From the NCBI GenBank assembly GCA_963575645.1, contig OY754475.1, forward strand, positions 21,366,509-21,430,508: 64,000 nt of DNA, given 5' to 3'. The DNA comes from Xanthostigma xanthostigma. Taxonomy: Eukaryota > Arthropoda > Insecta > Raphidioptera > Raphidiidae. The position numbers and the translations under genes were made by a program. The number at the start of each line of letters is the position of its first letter. Within the stretch, counting starts at the first letter, position 1. The notes beneath the pieces are model-generated. The model was not told the origin of the DNA. It did not search any database and worked only from the letters and a program-made list of their open reading frames with translations. Shown here in pieces: positions 24,533 through 35,323 of the stretch.

Positions 24533-25327
24533 ACACGTAGCTGATACAGCGCAGCCGATGGGCTTGGTGACTTCGGCGCTCATTTTCCATAAGCCTACCG
24601 AATTTGAAATAATAACGAGTCTTCAAAGGATTCATTATAAGTATCAGGAGTCATTTTTAGTGGCATGGAATTCATGCCATTAGATTTTTTCGACTATCGT
24701 AGGTTCCATTTAAAATTTTTTTATTTATAAATATTATTATTTTCACAGGTGTTACAAAGCTGATACTTCAGTAAACATAGACCGACATTTTTTAACTTTT
24801 TCTACGTCAGAGCACTTCACAAATCCTTAAAATTTTAACGGATCACCTTCGCTATTTTATAAGGTACGTTTTAAACACGTTTCGATTTGATGTCGCAAAT
24901 AAAACCACACGAAGCTTATATTATATTCAAGGAATACTTTTACTAGCTTTCGACAGAACAGTTTGGAAAACGCTGTTATAGGCTATATTTTATTTTCATC
25001 GAGACGCACTTAAAACACGGACGTGAAAATAAAAAATTCGTACGTGTCCGTTTTTCACGTACGGGTGTCTTGTACTTACTTGCTTTTATTTTTCAAGTTA
25101 ATGTGCGTCCATACATGTAAGTTTTTATTTTTAAAAAACTTCTTACCCGAATTAAAGGCACAGACGTAAAAATTTTTCACGTCCGTGAAAACCGCACGCG
25201 GTATAATATATAGATAAACGTTTTGGAGATATACCTAGTTGAACTAAATTTGAAAATTTAGTTTGTAGTGAAAAAAAGACTTAGCAATAAATACACGACG
25301 TATTTATAAATCTATTAAACAAATGAA
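24533..25327. other. Spacer upstream (3') of gene E
   Basis: AT-rich. Between about 25010 and 25190 there are several short inverted motifs around CACGTACG/ACGTGAAAA and CACGTCCGTGAAAA, suggesting a decayed element. No gene recognised. Confidence 0.35.
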
Positions 25328-27028
25328 TCAATTGTCGCATTGTGACTTTTCAATGTCATGTTTATGACGATGTCTTCTTAGGCTGAGCGACTTGCTAAAA
25401 CATTTTCCGCAGCCGTCACACTGATACGGTTTATCTCCGGTATGTTGTCGTTTGTGTCTTCTTAGATTATCCGACTGAGTGAAGCTTCTCTTACAAACAT
25501 CACACTGATACGGTCGCTCACCGGTATGTACGCGTTCATGTCGTCTCAAATCGTTCGATTTTATGAAACGCTTACCGCAAGCCTCACACTGAAACGGCTT
25601 ATCACCAGTATGCGTCTGTTTGTGCGTTTTCAAATAACTCGACTGAGCGAACGACATGTTGCAAACGTCACATCGGTGAGGTTTGAAGCCGGTGTGCAAC
25701 AATGTGTGCGTCTTCAAGTTATTCGAATGAGTAAACCGTTTGCCGCAAACGTCACACTCGTACGGTTTCTCGCCCGTGTGTTGAAGTTTGTGTACCTTCA
25801 AGCCCACCGCTTGTGTGAAACACTTGTCGCATATATCGCATCGGTGAGGTTTCTCGCCGGTGTGGAGCAGTTTGTGAGTTTTCAAACTAGTCGTGCTGGT
25901 CAAGCATTTATTGCAAACGTCACACTGATACGGCTTTTTACCGGTAATGTGTATCAGTTTGTGTTTTTCTAGACTGCTGGACTGGATGAAACATTTTTCG
26001 CAAACATCACACTGGTACGGTTTCTCTCCAGTGTGGAGCAGTTTGTGCGTTTTCAATAGATCCGATCTATAAAAACGCATGTAACAAACGTCGCACTGGT
26101 GTGGTTTTTCACCGGTATGTCGCAGCTTGTGAATTTTTAAAGTTACGGACTGAGTGAAACGCTTACTACAAACGTCGCATTGATATGGTTTCTCACCGGT
26201 ATGCAGTAGTTTGTGACGTCTTAAACTGGTAGTGCTTGTTAAGCATTTATTGCAAACGTCACACTGATAAGGTTTTGTGTCTGCGCCGGCGCATTTGTGT
26301 TTATTCAAGATGTGCAGTCGTGTGAAATTTCTGTTACAGTCGTCACAGTGGTAGGTTTTCTGTTTTTTACGCACCGCTGACGAGCGCTTGTTGATTTTCA
26401 CGGCACCGATGTCCATCTTAGTTTTGGTATCGTCATCGTTGTCAGACGAATCGTCGGCAAAGGTGGCATTGTCTAGATTTTCAGCGACGTCAGCCGGCGC
26501 ATTTAAAGCGATCTGTGTTGAATTGCCATTTTCAGAGACGTTTTCTTCCTTTATTTCAGCGTCTTCGGATACTTCACACTTGACTGTTACGTCGTCTGAA
26601 CAAAACGCATTATCGTCGTCAAGCTGATCATCGGACATTTGATCAGAAGAACTAGTTTTGGTCGGTTTTTTGTTGTTACAATGCAATTTCTGCAAGTGGC
26701 GTCGTAGTGTTTTTTCAGATTGAACCACTTGCGTTTGAAATTGACGAAAATTTCCCAGCTGGACGTAACAAAGTTGGCAAATGAGATTTGGAAGTTCATC
26801 ATGTTTTGATATCTAAAAACACGGCGCTCATAAATTCTATAACTATATGTTAGTAATAATTTTCTTAACACTTACGTGAACGGGAGCACATTTCATAATT
26901 ACATCCGCTATTTTGCTCTCTAATTCAGATGCGAATGAAAATATATCAATTGAAGTTTCGCTTTCAGCTAGACATAATCTGCACATACAATTCATATCGT
27001 CTTTAACAGTTACTGATAATTTCTTCAT
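25328..27028 (-). CDS. Gene E: ZAD-C2H2 zinc-finger protein, 545 aa, 2 exons
   Basis: Exon 1 (27028-26876) encodes 51 residues with CRLC and the end motif MKCAPVH. Its donor is CAC|GTAAGT. Exon 2 (26812-25328), after acceptor TTTTTAG, begins ISKHDELPN with the second ZAD pair CQLC, then a serine/acid-rich linker with DDDD stretches. Twelve finger units follow, mostly YQCDVC type with TGEKP linkers. The first (YHCDDC...HKC) has an atypical ligand end. Linker 5 is lengthened to ITGKKP. A GTG 28 codons into exon 2 is not the start, because the ZAD crosses the junction. Genes E, F and G form a second ZAD subfamily (KCAPVQ at the exon-1 end) distinct from A-D (ECTSVK). Probable nuclear DNA-binding regulator. 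Confidence 0.92.
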
Positions 27029-27365
27029 TTTGTTGATTTTTGTTATTTGAAAATAACTAATATATCGTTACAGTACCTAGTACCTACTGCAAAAAGGATA
27101 ACTCAATTTTTGAAAATTTCAAATTTGTAATTACAAGAGACATAAAGAATGCTTTTAAAATTAAGATTGTATTATTTCAAATAATACAATCATTCTTATT
27201 GTTCTGATGTACCGTATTAAAATCGCAGTGTTTAATTATAAAATTGGGGTATTATAATCTCGCCATGTGAAATTGACCAACATACCAATTAGTAGGTATG
27301 TGGTGGTGAATTTTTACATTATTATTTTGTTGTGTTTTCACAAAATATATATAGATACATATAAA
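27029..27365. promoter_or_regulatory. Divergent spacer between genes E and F
   Basis: This 337-bp gap separates two outward-facing start codons, so it should contain both promoters and 5' UTRs. It holds a perfect 12-bp inverted repeat (GATTGTATTATT, TCA, AATAATACAATC) at 27165-27191, which could be a shared binding site or a small hairpin. No clear TATA or initiator assignment is possible by eye. Confidence 0.55.
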
Positions 27366-29260
27366 ATGACACCTAAAAGAAGCTTTAATAAAGTTTGCAG
27401 ACTATGTTTATCTGGAGACGCCGTTTTAACCGATATATTCTCGTTTTCTTCTGAATTGAAAGGAAAAATAGCAGATGTAGTTATGAAATGCGCTCCCGTT
27501 CAAGTGAGTCGAATCATTTTACCTTTGAAATTTTGCATTATTTGATGCATGCGTATGTCGGTAAATATTGTAGGTTATAGACTAACATGGTTATACGAAT
27601 TTAACAGATAGCGAAACAAGATGAATTGCCGAATTTCATATGTAAATTCTGTTACGCCCAACTGGAAAGAACAACACGTTTTCAAAATCAAATTATCCAA
27701 TCTGAAAAAACACTACGTCGAAAACTTCGACGCTTATCCGGTGATGATCGAAGCGAGGCCGCTAGTTCAGTTTGCAAAGCTACTCAGGGTAGTGACGATT
27801 CTTTAAATAATGTAAGCATAAAATCAGTAGAAAATTATTACACAAAAGAGAACGTCTCTAATCTTCCTAAACTAGAAACAGTTTATATAAAAGATGAAAC
27901 TGAATGCGTTCCCAAAATCGAATCGGTTGATATCGAAGTCGATGCTCAGCAATTCTCAAATACATTCGACGACGAAGACGACGACGACAACAATATCAAA
28001 TGGGAACATGCGAATTATTACGATAGTTTAGAAGCTGTTGATGACGACTTTGAAAGCGATTCTGCCAACCAAGATAACGAAACCGCTGCTAGAGACAACA
28101 AAGCAATTTCGAAAAAAAGTCGCGTTACAGAAAAACTTCGATTAAGCAGTGTAAAAAAGCGCAAACAGTTGCATATAAGGGAGAGTCTATACCAGTGTGA
28201 CATTTGTGACAAACGCTTTATCAGACCAAGTCGTTTAAAAAAGCACAAACTGATGCACGACGACAAAGAACCGCCAAAAACTTATCAGTGTGACGTTTGC
28301 AACAAATCGTTTACAAAGACTATGAACTTAAAAAAGCATAAAGTTATTCACACAGGCGAAAAACCGCACCAATGTGACGTATGCGGTAACCACTTCACCG
28401 AACTAAGTAAATTAAAAATGCATAAGCGAAAACACACGGGCGAGAAACCGTACCAGTGCGACACTTGCGGAAAATGTTTCTCCCTGTCCATTAATTTAAA
28501 ACGACATGTAAGACTACATACTGGTGAGAAACCGTACGTGTGTGACATTTGCAACAAATGCTTCAACCAACTCGATAGTTTAAAAGTACACAAATTGACA
28601 CATGCCGACAAAGAATCGGCTAAACCGTATCAGTGTGACGTTTGCAGCAAATATTTTATCACTTCGAGTAGTTTCAAACGCCATAAACGTACGCATACTG
28701 GGGAAAAACCATACAAATGTGACGTTTGCGACAAGAACTTCACGTGTTCAACGTCTTTGAAAACACACAAACGCTTACACAGCATGGACGATTCGAATAA
28801 ATTGATTAGTCAAAAGTTATTCCAGTGTGACATTTGCACTAAAGATTTTGTTCAGCTGAGCGATTTGAAAAAACACAAATTAACGCATATGGGCAAGAAG
28901 TTGTATCAGTGTGACGTTTGCAATAGATGTTTTACGCAATCAAGCAATTTAAAGGCGCATAAACTTCAACATACCGGCGAAAAACCATTTCAGTGTGATG
29001 TTTGCAACGAGTGCTTTATTTCGGCTGGTAATTTGAAGATTCATATGAGAAAACACACTGGTGAGAAGCCGTACCAATGTGACGTCTGTAACAAGTGTTT
29101 CGCTCAGTCGATACATTTAAGAAGTCATAAACGTGTTCATACTGGTGAGAAACCATATAAATGCGATCTATGCGATAAGCGATTCACACAGTCTGGTAGC
29201 TTGAAAACGCATATTTTCTTATTGCATACATCTGATAAATCGTTAAAGATCGATATTTAA
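27366..29260 (+). CDS. Gene F: ZAD-C2H2 zinc-finger protein, 596 aa, 2 exons
   Basis: Exon 1 (27366-27503) encodes 46 residues (MTPKRS...) with CRLC and ends KCAPVQ. Its donor is CAA|GTGAGT. Exon 2 (27608-29260), after acceptor TTAACAG, begins IAKQDELPN and contains CKFC. An acidic linker carries long D/E runs near residues 150-175. Twelve C2H2 fingers follow, mostly [10 protein letters not shown]. The last has an extra residue before its final His (HIFLLH). Fingers 1, 5 and 7 are followed by long linkers instead of TGEKP. An upstream in-frame ATG at 27267 would add a hydrophobic leader. I prefer 27366 by comparison with gene E. Divergent partner of gene E. Confidence 0.92.
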
Positions 29261-29851
29261 GCGAAATATTATTATGTATTCATATTTTATGATCGTCCTT
29301 CTTATGTGATTTTAGTAAAATATATATTCTAAATGAAGAAAAATAAGGACCTTAAGCATGTGTAAATAATTTTTATGTACAATATAATTACTTAAATTAA
29401 TTTTTTTATTATTTTGTAAAGTCATCTTATAATAATTGTAATATGTATGAACAAAAATGAATTTTATGTTTTCTCATTGTGGTTTTTAAGGGCACAAACG
29501 AATCATGATATATTTGGTACGTGTGTTTTAGCTTTCTAAAAATTGACAGAAAATTTGTTTATTTATTTTGTATTCGTTTGAATTTTTCTAACTACTAAAT
29601 TAAAAAAAAAGATACTAAATTTAATTATTCTGTAATAGAAATCTGGTCAGGTTGGCTACACACTCGTTATATCTTTCGAAGAAACATTTTTTATACTGCT
29701 AGGGCTGTCCAGTATGTATAAGTCGATGTGCTCATAGATTAAAGATTGTTTCATTTAAACAAGCAATTTATAAATTTTGACTTTCCAATAATAGAGCAAA
29801 ATTATTTTGGCATACTGATACATTTTTAAACAAAAATTTTAAAAAACCAGA
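29261..29851. other. Intergenic F-G
   Basis: AT-rich spacer holding the gene F 3' end and gene G promoter side. No repeat or gene recognised. Confidence 0.35.
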
Positions 29852-31630
29852 ATGGAGAAAATAACAAAATACAGTAAAGATTTAAGTAAAATGTGCAGAT
29901 TATGTGCACGACTGGATGCGAAAATGATTAACATTAACTCGTTTTCTTCGAAATTAAAACAAAAAATTGCCGTATTAATAATGAAGTGTGCTCCCATTCA
30001 GGTAAGGAGTACAATATAATTTGTGTAATTTTGGTCTGAATGCTTTATTTTATAACTAGTTCATGAATGATTTCAAATATTTCTTTATCCTTTAGACTTA
30101 GACAATATATTATTGATCAGCAGTCACAAAAGTGTTGAAAAATATTTATTTTAGATAAAAAAAAATGACGGAATGCCAAAATCAATTTGCTGCAGCTGTT
30201 ACAATCGGCTATTAAGAGCTTACCGTTTTCGAAAGCAAGCGGTGCGTTCCGATAAAACATTGCGTCGCTATCTGTTGAAACTGTCTTTATCCACCGACAA
30301 GCAAACCGAAAATGTTACTATCGAAGATTACTTTAATAAAAATTACGGCACGTCAGAAAACAATTTTGAAATAAAACGCGAAAATACAGAAACCATCGAA
30401 AACGTCATAGTCGATTCTATAACAAATATTCAAATAATCGATACAAAATTTTTAAAAATTGAAATGGAAGAATCGTCAGCCTTGTTCGCAAATGAAATAA
30501 AATATGAAACAAATGAATACTTCACGGAAAACACCGTAGTGAAACAAGAAACAAGTGACTGTGGTATTGCTCAAAAAATCCTTGAAACGGACATAACTGA
30601 CGCAGAAAAAAATAAATGTAATCCAAGCAGACATATTGATAACAACCACTATTCAACTACATTAAAGATTTATCGAAAAACGCACCGATGCGATTTTTGC
30701 GACAAATCGTTTTCTTTTGTCGGCCATTTAAATCGCCACAAACTGGTTCATTCCAGTGAAACCTCATACCAGTGCGAAATTTGCAACAAATGCTTAACTA
30801 GTGAAGTTAGGTTAGAATCACACAAACAAACACATGAAACAAAGAGCGTTTATCAGTGCGACGTTTGCAACAAAAATTTCACTTTGATGGCCAACTTAAA
30901 AACTCATCAACTTGTTCACACGGGTGAAAAACCGCACCAGTGCGACGTTTGCAACAAGTGCTTTGCGCAGATTGGTACGTTAAGCCGTCATAAAATGATA
31001 CATACTGGCGATAAACCTTATCAGTGCAACATTTGTGGTAAACGTTTTGTTAAACATAACGATTTAACACGGCACGAATATATACATACGGGCGAGAAAC
31101 CGTATCAATGCGAAGTGTGCAATAAGCGATTCAATCAACCAAGTAATCTAAAAAAACACAAACTGCAGCATAGCAGTGTAAAACCATTTCAGTGTGACAT
31201 TTGCAGCAAATGTTTTACCGGTCCGTACGATTTTCGCCGACATAAATTTTTACACACCGGAAATAAGCCGCATCAGTGTGAAGTTTGCAGTAAATCTTTC
31301 GCACGACTATCAACGTTAAGGACACATAAACTTACGCATACTGGCGAGAAACCATATCAGTGTGACATTTGTGACAAGTCTTTCAGTCAAGTCTGTAACT
31401 TGAGAACGCATAAATTACGACATACAAGTGAAACACAACTTGAATGTAAGAAACGACATCAGTGTGACATTTGTGGTACGTGTTTTCGTAGATCTAATCA
31501 TTTGAAAACACATAAACGAAAACATACAGACGAGAAACCGTTTGTCTGTGATATTTGTAACAAACGTTTCTCTTATAGTGCCAATTTAAAAACTCATAAA
31601 CAAAAACATGTTAATCAAAATGTTGAATGA
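29852..31630 (+). CDS. Gene G: ZAD-C2H2 zinc-finger protein, 541 aa, 2 exons
   Basis: Exon 1 (29852-30001) is only 50 codons: MEKITKYS, CRLC, and the end motif KCAPIQ. Its donor is CAG|GTAAGG. Exon 2 (30155-31630), after TTTTAG, begins IKKNDGMPKSIC and supplies CCSC, completing the ZAD. The linker holds K-x-E sites (IKRE, VKQE). Eleven C2H2 fingers follow; the spacing between fingers 9 and 10 is widened by TSETQLECKKR. AATAAA at 31663-31668 is a good polyadenylation signal. Last intact ZAD gene in the window. Confidence 0.92.
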
Positions 31631-31662
31631 ATTTATTATATATTGATTGAATTTTTATTATC

Positions 31663-31668
31663 AATAAA
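31663..31668 (+). terminator. Polyadenylation signal, gene G
   Basis: AATAAA 33 nt after the gene G stop codon. Confidence 0.55.
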
Positions 31669-32060
31669 GATCAGTTATTCACTTTTGAATAAACGACACT
31701 TCTAATAGTAAATTATAAAATAAAGCCGACAGATAGACAATTATTTACTATTGAATTGGTATAGCGACCGGTTTTCTTTTGCTTTACCCTACTAGTGTGT
31801 AATGAGTCACTTAACATGTCTGTATGCAAGCATTTCTTAAAACGCTAAAGGCTGTTGTCACACGTTAAATAATCAGCGATTTATTTTGCGGTTCTGAAAT
31901 GTTACTTATCATTATAGTACAGTTCACTGATGAAGTGGCGAAGTAATCAAACAATGTTAATCAACCCGCTCAAGCATAAAAACTGTGCCGCATATCGTGT
32001 TGTGAACCCAAAGTGAATGAATCACTAAGTATAATTTACAAAAAGTGCTATAGTTTAGTT
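31669..32060. other. Intergenic G-H
   Basis: AT-rich spacer. Nothing recognised apart from the ZAD fossil that follows it. Confidence 0.3.
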
Positions 32061-32097
32061 TTAAGTGAAAGCTGTTATGAAATGTGCTCCCGTTTAG
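32061..32097 (+). pseudogene. ZAD exon-1 fossil upstream of gene H
   Basis: GCTGTTATGAAATGTGCTCC followed by CGTTTAG|GTAAAC matches the 3' end of exon 1 in genes E-G (GTTATGAAATGCGCTCCCGT TCAA|GT), with a TAG in place of the last Gln codon. The 5' splice site is kept. No upstream CRLC motif can be found. This is the least decayed of seven such fossils. Confidence 0.75.
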
Positions 32098-32199
32098 GTA
32101 AACATATCGATGTTCAAATAGTATTTTTGTTTCAACTTCTTAAATTATAATTATTGGCATGCGCTCTAAGTGTGTATTTTTTGCATTTAATTCTGAATA

Positions 32200-33425
32200 A
32201 TGCCGAAAACAAACGCAGAAATATGTAAAGAATATCGGAAAAGGAAAAAAGCGGCGAAAAATAAAATACAAAAGGCAGTTTTGAGTTCAACGGAACGTGT
32301 ACGAAATTTTCGTGCACGTCAAAGGTTTCTAAGAGCTAAAAATACCGAACCATCGACAGACGAACCATCAACAGACATTAATTCTTGTAAATATTATTTT
32401 ATTTCAAAATTCTTTTAAAATAAAAAATCATTTTATAGAAATTATTTGAATATGTTTAATGAAACCTATTATATTGTTTTACAATAGAGAATAATTTTAT
32501 TATTACAGTTTTGAAAGTGGAGATGAAACCTGAATATTCTAATTCATTGTCTTCTGTGGATAATAAGACAACCGCGATAGCAATTAAGTGTGAAGTTGAT
32601 GTAAAAGAAGATACTGAAGGAGAAGTTACGAACAGTGAAGTTTTTGATAGTGTTTGGATAAAAAAAGAAATTCCGGACAGTATTGATACTCTAGAATTCA
32701 CTATTAAACAAGAATCAATAAACGACAGCTTAATATATCAAACAAATGCGAATCGAGTTCCTAAATCAAAAAGTTCAGGAAGAATCCAAAAAATCACGTG
32801 ATATTAATACAAGAGAATAAGGATGATATTGTTTTATGGCTGATCCGAATTGAAAATATTAACACGGAAGTACAAATAGAACTACTACTACTACGGAAGT
32901 ACAAATAGAACATCAAAATTTTAAAATTAACGTTCGCAGTCTGGATGAAGATCGGTTAGAACGTAGCAATAGTGGGCTTCTAAAAACTTGTGGAACATTA
33001 CAAGAGAAAATGGGTAAAACAAATCTTCATTTCGAAATTATTCTATTAATAGTTTCACCACCAAAATATAAAGGAATAATTTGATCGTTACAGTTTTAAA
33101 AGTGGAGATGGAATCTGAATCTTCTAATTCATTGTCTTCCGTCGATAATGGGACGACCGTGACAAAAATGAAGTACGAAGAAAATTATGTAAAAGAAGAA
33201 TTCGCAAAAGATCTTTTTGAAAATGTTTGGAGAGAAACAGAAGTAAACACAATAAAAAAAGACGTTTCAGACAGTATCGATATAGTAGATTTCAATGTTA
33301 AACAAGAACCAACAAACGACAGTTTAATGTATCAAACAAATGCAAATCGAGTTCCTAAAACAACTGAAAGTTCGTATATCAAACAGGAATGTGATATAAC
33401 CGATGCGAAGTTAGATACTTTATAA
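32200..33425 (+). CDS. Gene H upstream exons: basic-repeat exon and two acidic exons
   Basis: Exon 32200-32386 encodes MPKTNAEICKEYRKRKK and a second copy SSTERVRNFRARQR of a basic motif also found in genes I, J and K. Its donor TCTT|GTAAAT is phase 1. Two alternative acidic exons follow, each fitting that phase: 32509-32801 (acceptor TATTACAG, LKVEMKPEYSNSLSSVDN) and 33094-33425 (acceptor GTTACAG, LKVEMESESSNSLSSVDN). They are tandem duplicates of each other and carry IKKE, IKQE and VKQE sites. Both reach a stop codon, and I cannot see a donor joining them to the finger exon at 33689. They may make short finger-less proteins or be remnants. Confidence 0.6.
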
Positions 33426-33688
33426 GTGTTTACGTATTTAAAGGACTGTCCTTCCATTTAGGTAAATACAACGTAGATATTTTTTTATGTAATTTGGACA
33501 ACGAACGAGATGAACTTTATCATAAATCAACAGTAAATAGTTTTGTTTATTTATAAATATTCTACCCAATTATGTTAATTGTTCTTAACTATTTTTAAAG
33601 CACTATGTCTAAATGCAATTTTGTTAGCCAACTGTTAGTGATTACCTTTTCATTTATAAATTTAGTATAATCAGAACAAAACTTCAAA

Positions 33689-34753
33689 ATGGACTCGGCG
33701 TGTTTTGAGACAAAATCTCTTGCGAACCCTGAAATAACTGCAATCACAATCAAATGTGAGCCAGATATAGTAGAAGAAGCTCTGGAAGGAACATCTTCGG
33801 ATTATAAGGCTTTAAATAATATAGAAACAGTTTGGTTGCCAACTGAAGAACAAAACGAAGTAGGCAATGAAAATTCAAATCCCACTAATGTAGAACAAGA
33901 CGTCATTATAAAACAAGAACCAACTGAAGATCAAACAAATGAGGATAAAACAAATTCCAGTTCACGTATTGATACTGAATACGACAAAACGGCTGTGAAG
34001 TTAAAGAATGGTCGGCGTGATATGTGCAATGAAGATTTTACTCAATTAAACCCCCAGAAAGTTATACATAGCGGAGAGAAACTGTTCCAGTGTGACGTTT
34101 GTAACAAGAGCTTCACTCAAATGTCCAATTTAAGGACTCACACGCGAATTCACACTGGACAAAAACCGTACAAGTGCAATATTTGTGACAAAAGTTTTTC
34201 ACAATTAATAAACTTAAAGACGCATCAACTGTTGCATACTAGTGAGAAACCGTTCGGGTGCGACGTTTGCGAGAAGAGTTTTAAACGCGTGTCTACCTTA
34301 AAAGAACATAAACTGCTTCATACCGGGGATAAACCCTGTAAGTGTGAAATATGCAATAAATATTTTTCCCGACTTTCTTATTTAAATAGACATAAATTAA
34401 CACATACGGGTGAGAGACCACACAAGTGTGACGTTTGCAACAAATGTTTTAGTCGAGTAGGCGATTTAAATAAACATAAGTTACTTCACACCGATGAAAA
34501 GACTTATCGGTGCGAAGTTTGTGAAAAGAGCTTTAAACGTTTGTCTACTTTGAAAGAACATAAACTCGTCCATACCGGCGGCAAAACATACGAGTGTGAG
34601 TATTGTAGCAAATGTTTTTCACGGCCGTCAAGTTTAAATAGGCATAAAGTTGTACATACAGGTGAGAAACCGTATCAGTGTGAAGTCTGCAGCAAGGTGT
34701 TCAGCCAACCAAGTCATTTGAATGCACACAAGTACACCCACAACCAAGACTAA
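33689..34753 (+). CDS. Gene H: C2H2 zinc-finger protein without ZAD, 354 aa
   Basis: The ATG at 33689 has an in-frame stop just upstream. The protein starts MDSACFETKS and resembles the gene Q start (MESDYSKQVS, followed by SIETVWLKT against NIETVWLPT). The acidic N half has SUMO-consensus-like sites (IKCE, IKQEP). A broken finger relic (MCNEDFTQLN...VIH) precedes eight C2H2 fingers from LFQCDVC to YQCEVC with TGEKP-type linkers. No ZAD or THAP in the ORF. Polyadenylation signal AATAAA lies at 34771-34776. Likely nuclear regulator. Confidence 0.85.
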   Translation: MDSACFETKSLANPEITAITIKCEPDIVEEALEGTSSDYKALNNIETVWLPTEEQNEVGNENSNPTNVEQDVIIKQEPTEDQTNEDKTNSSSRIDTEYDKTAVKLKNGRRDMCNEDFTQLNPQKVIHSGEKLFQCDVCNKSFTQMSNLRTHTRIHTGQKPYKCNICDKSFSQLINLKTHQLLHTSEKPFGCDVCEKSFKRVSTLKEHKLLHTGDKPCKCEICNKYFSRLSYLNRHKLTHTGERPHKCDVCNKCFSRVGDLNKHKLLHTDEKTYRCEVCEKSFKRLSTLKEHKLVHTGGKTYECEYCSKCFSRPSSLNRHKVVHTGEKPYQCEVCSKVFSQPSHLNAHKYTHNQD

Positions 34754-34770
34754 CAGTTTGACATTTTTGT

Positions 34771-34776
34771 AATAAA
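34771..34776 (+). terminator. Polyadenylation signal, gene H
   Basis: AATAAA 18 nt after the gene H stop codon. Confidence 0.5.
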
Positions 34777-34933
34777 ACAACAAGAAATTAGGTCGTCGAT
34801 TAATTAATATGTGCTACATGATTTGTGTTCTGTTTTTGATCCTTTGTTGTTTATTTTTAAGTCGCGTACAATAGCCGATTAATCGGCTTCAGCCAGAAAT
34901 CGGCCTTCGGTCGGACACAATTATTTCGTGTCA

Positions 34934-35030
34934 GTTGGAGGAAGGCATGGACAATTTTTGGGAATACAAACTGTTGACGAATATTCGTGCTAGATTAAAA
35001 CATAACACCAACCTCATATTTTTAACTTAA
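34934..35030 (+). pseudogene. THAP exon-2 relic
   Basis: CAG followed by TTGGAGGAAGGCATGGACAA closely matches the start of the second THAP exon of gene N (LEEDVDNFWEFKLM against LEEGMDNFWEYKLL; RARLK kept). A frameshift destroys the VPHIF motif and a stop follows. No THAP exon 1 (C-x4-C ... CEDH) is found upstream, so this is a dead fragment. Confidence 0.8.
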
Positions 35031-35230
35031 CCGTCGCCAGATGTCTGCTAATATTTGATTTCAACACATACTTGCTTTGCAGTATAACTTGGTAGTATAA
35101 AAAGTTTAAGAACAATTATTTTATGAAAAACAATACAATAGAACATTTTATATACCGTTTTGCGTTACAAAATATAAATAAAAACAAATCAGATTTGCAT
35201 TGTCTATTACATTTATTTTGTTCTGATTTT

Positions 35231-35270
35231 CTGTGAACATCAACGTAGTATAAAATGTGCTTCCGTGCAT
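35231..35270 (+). pseudogene. ZAD exon-1 fossil upstream of gene I
   Basis: Contains TAAAATGTGCTTCCGTGCAT|GTAATT. This aligns to the MKCAPVQ|GT end of the ZAD exon, with about 15 further upstream bases alignable. The open frame is lost and the splice donor is kept. Confidence 0.65.
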
Positions 35271-35323
35271 GTAATTGTTTATCGTACAAAGTATTCTAAA
35301 AAATATTATGGTGAAGTTCGAGA

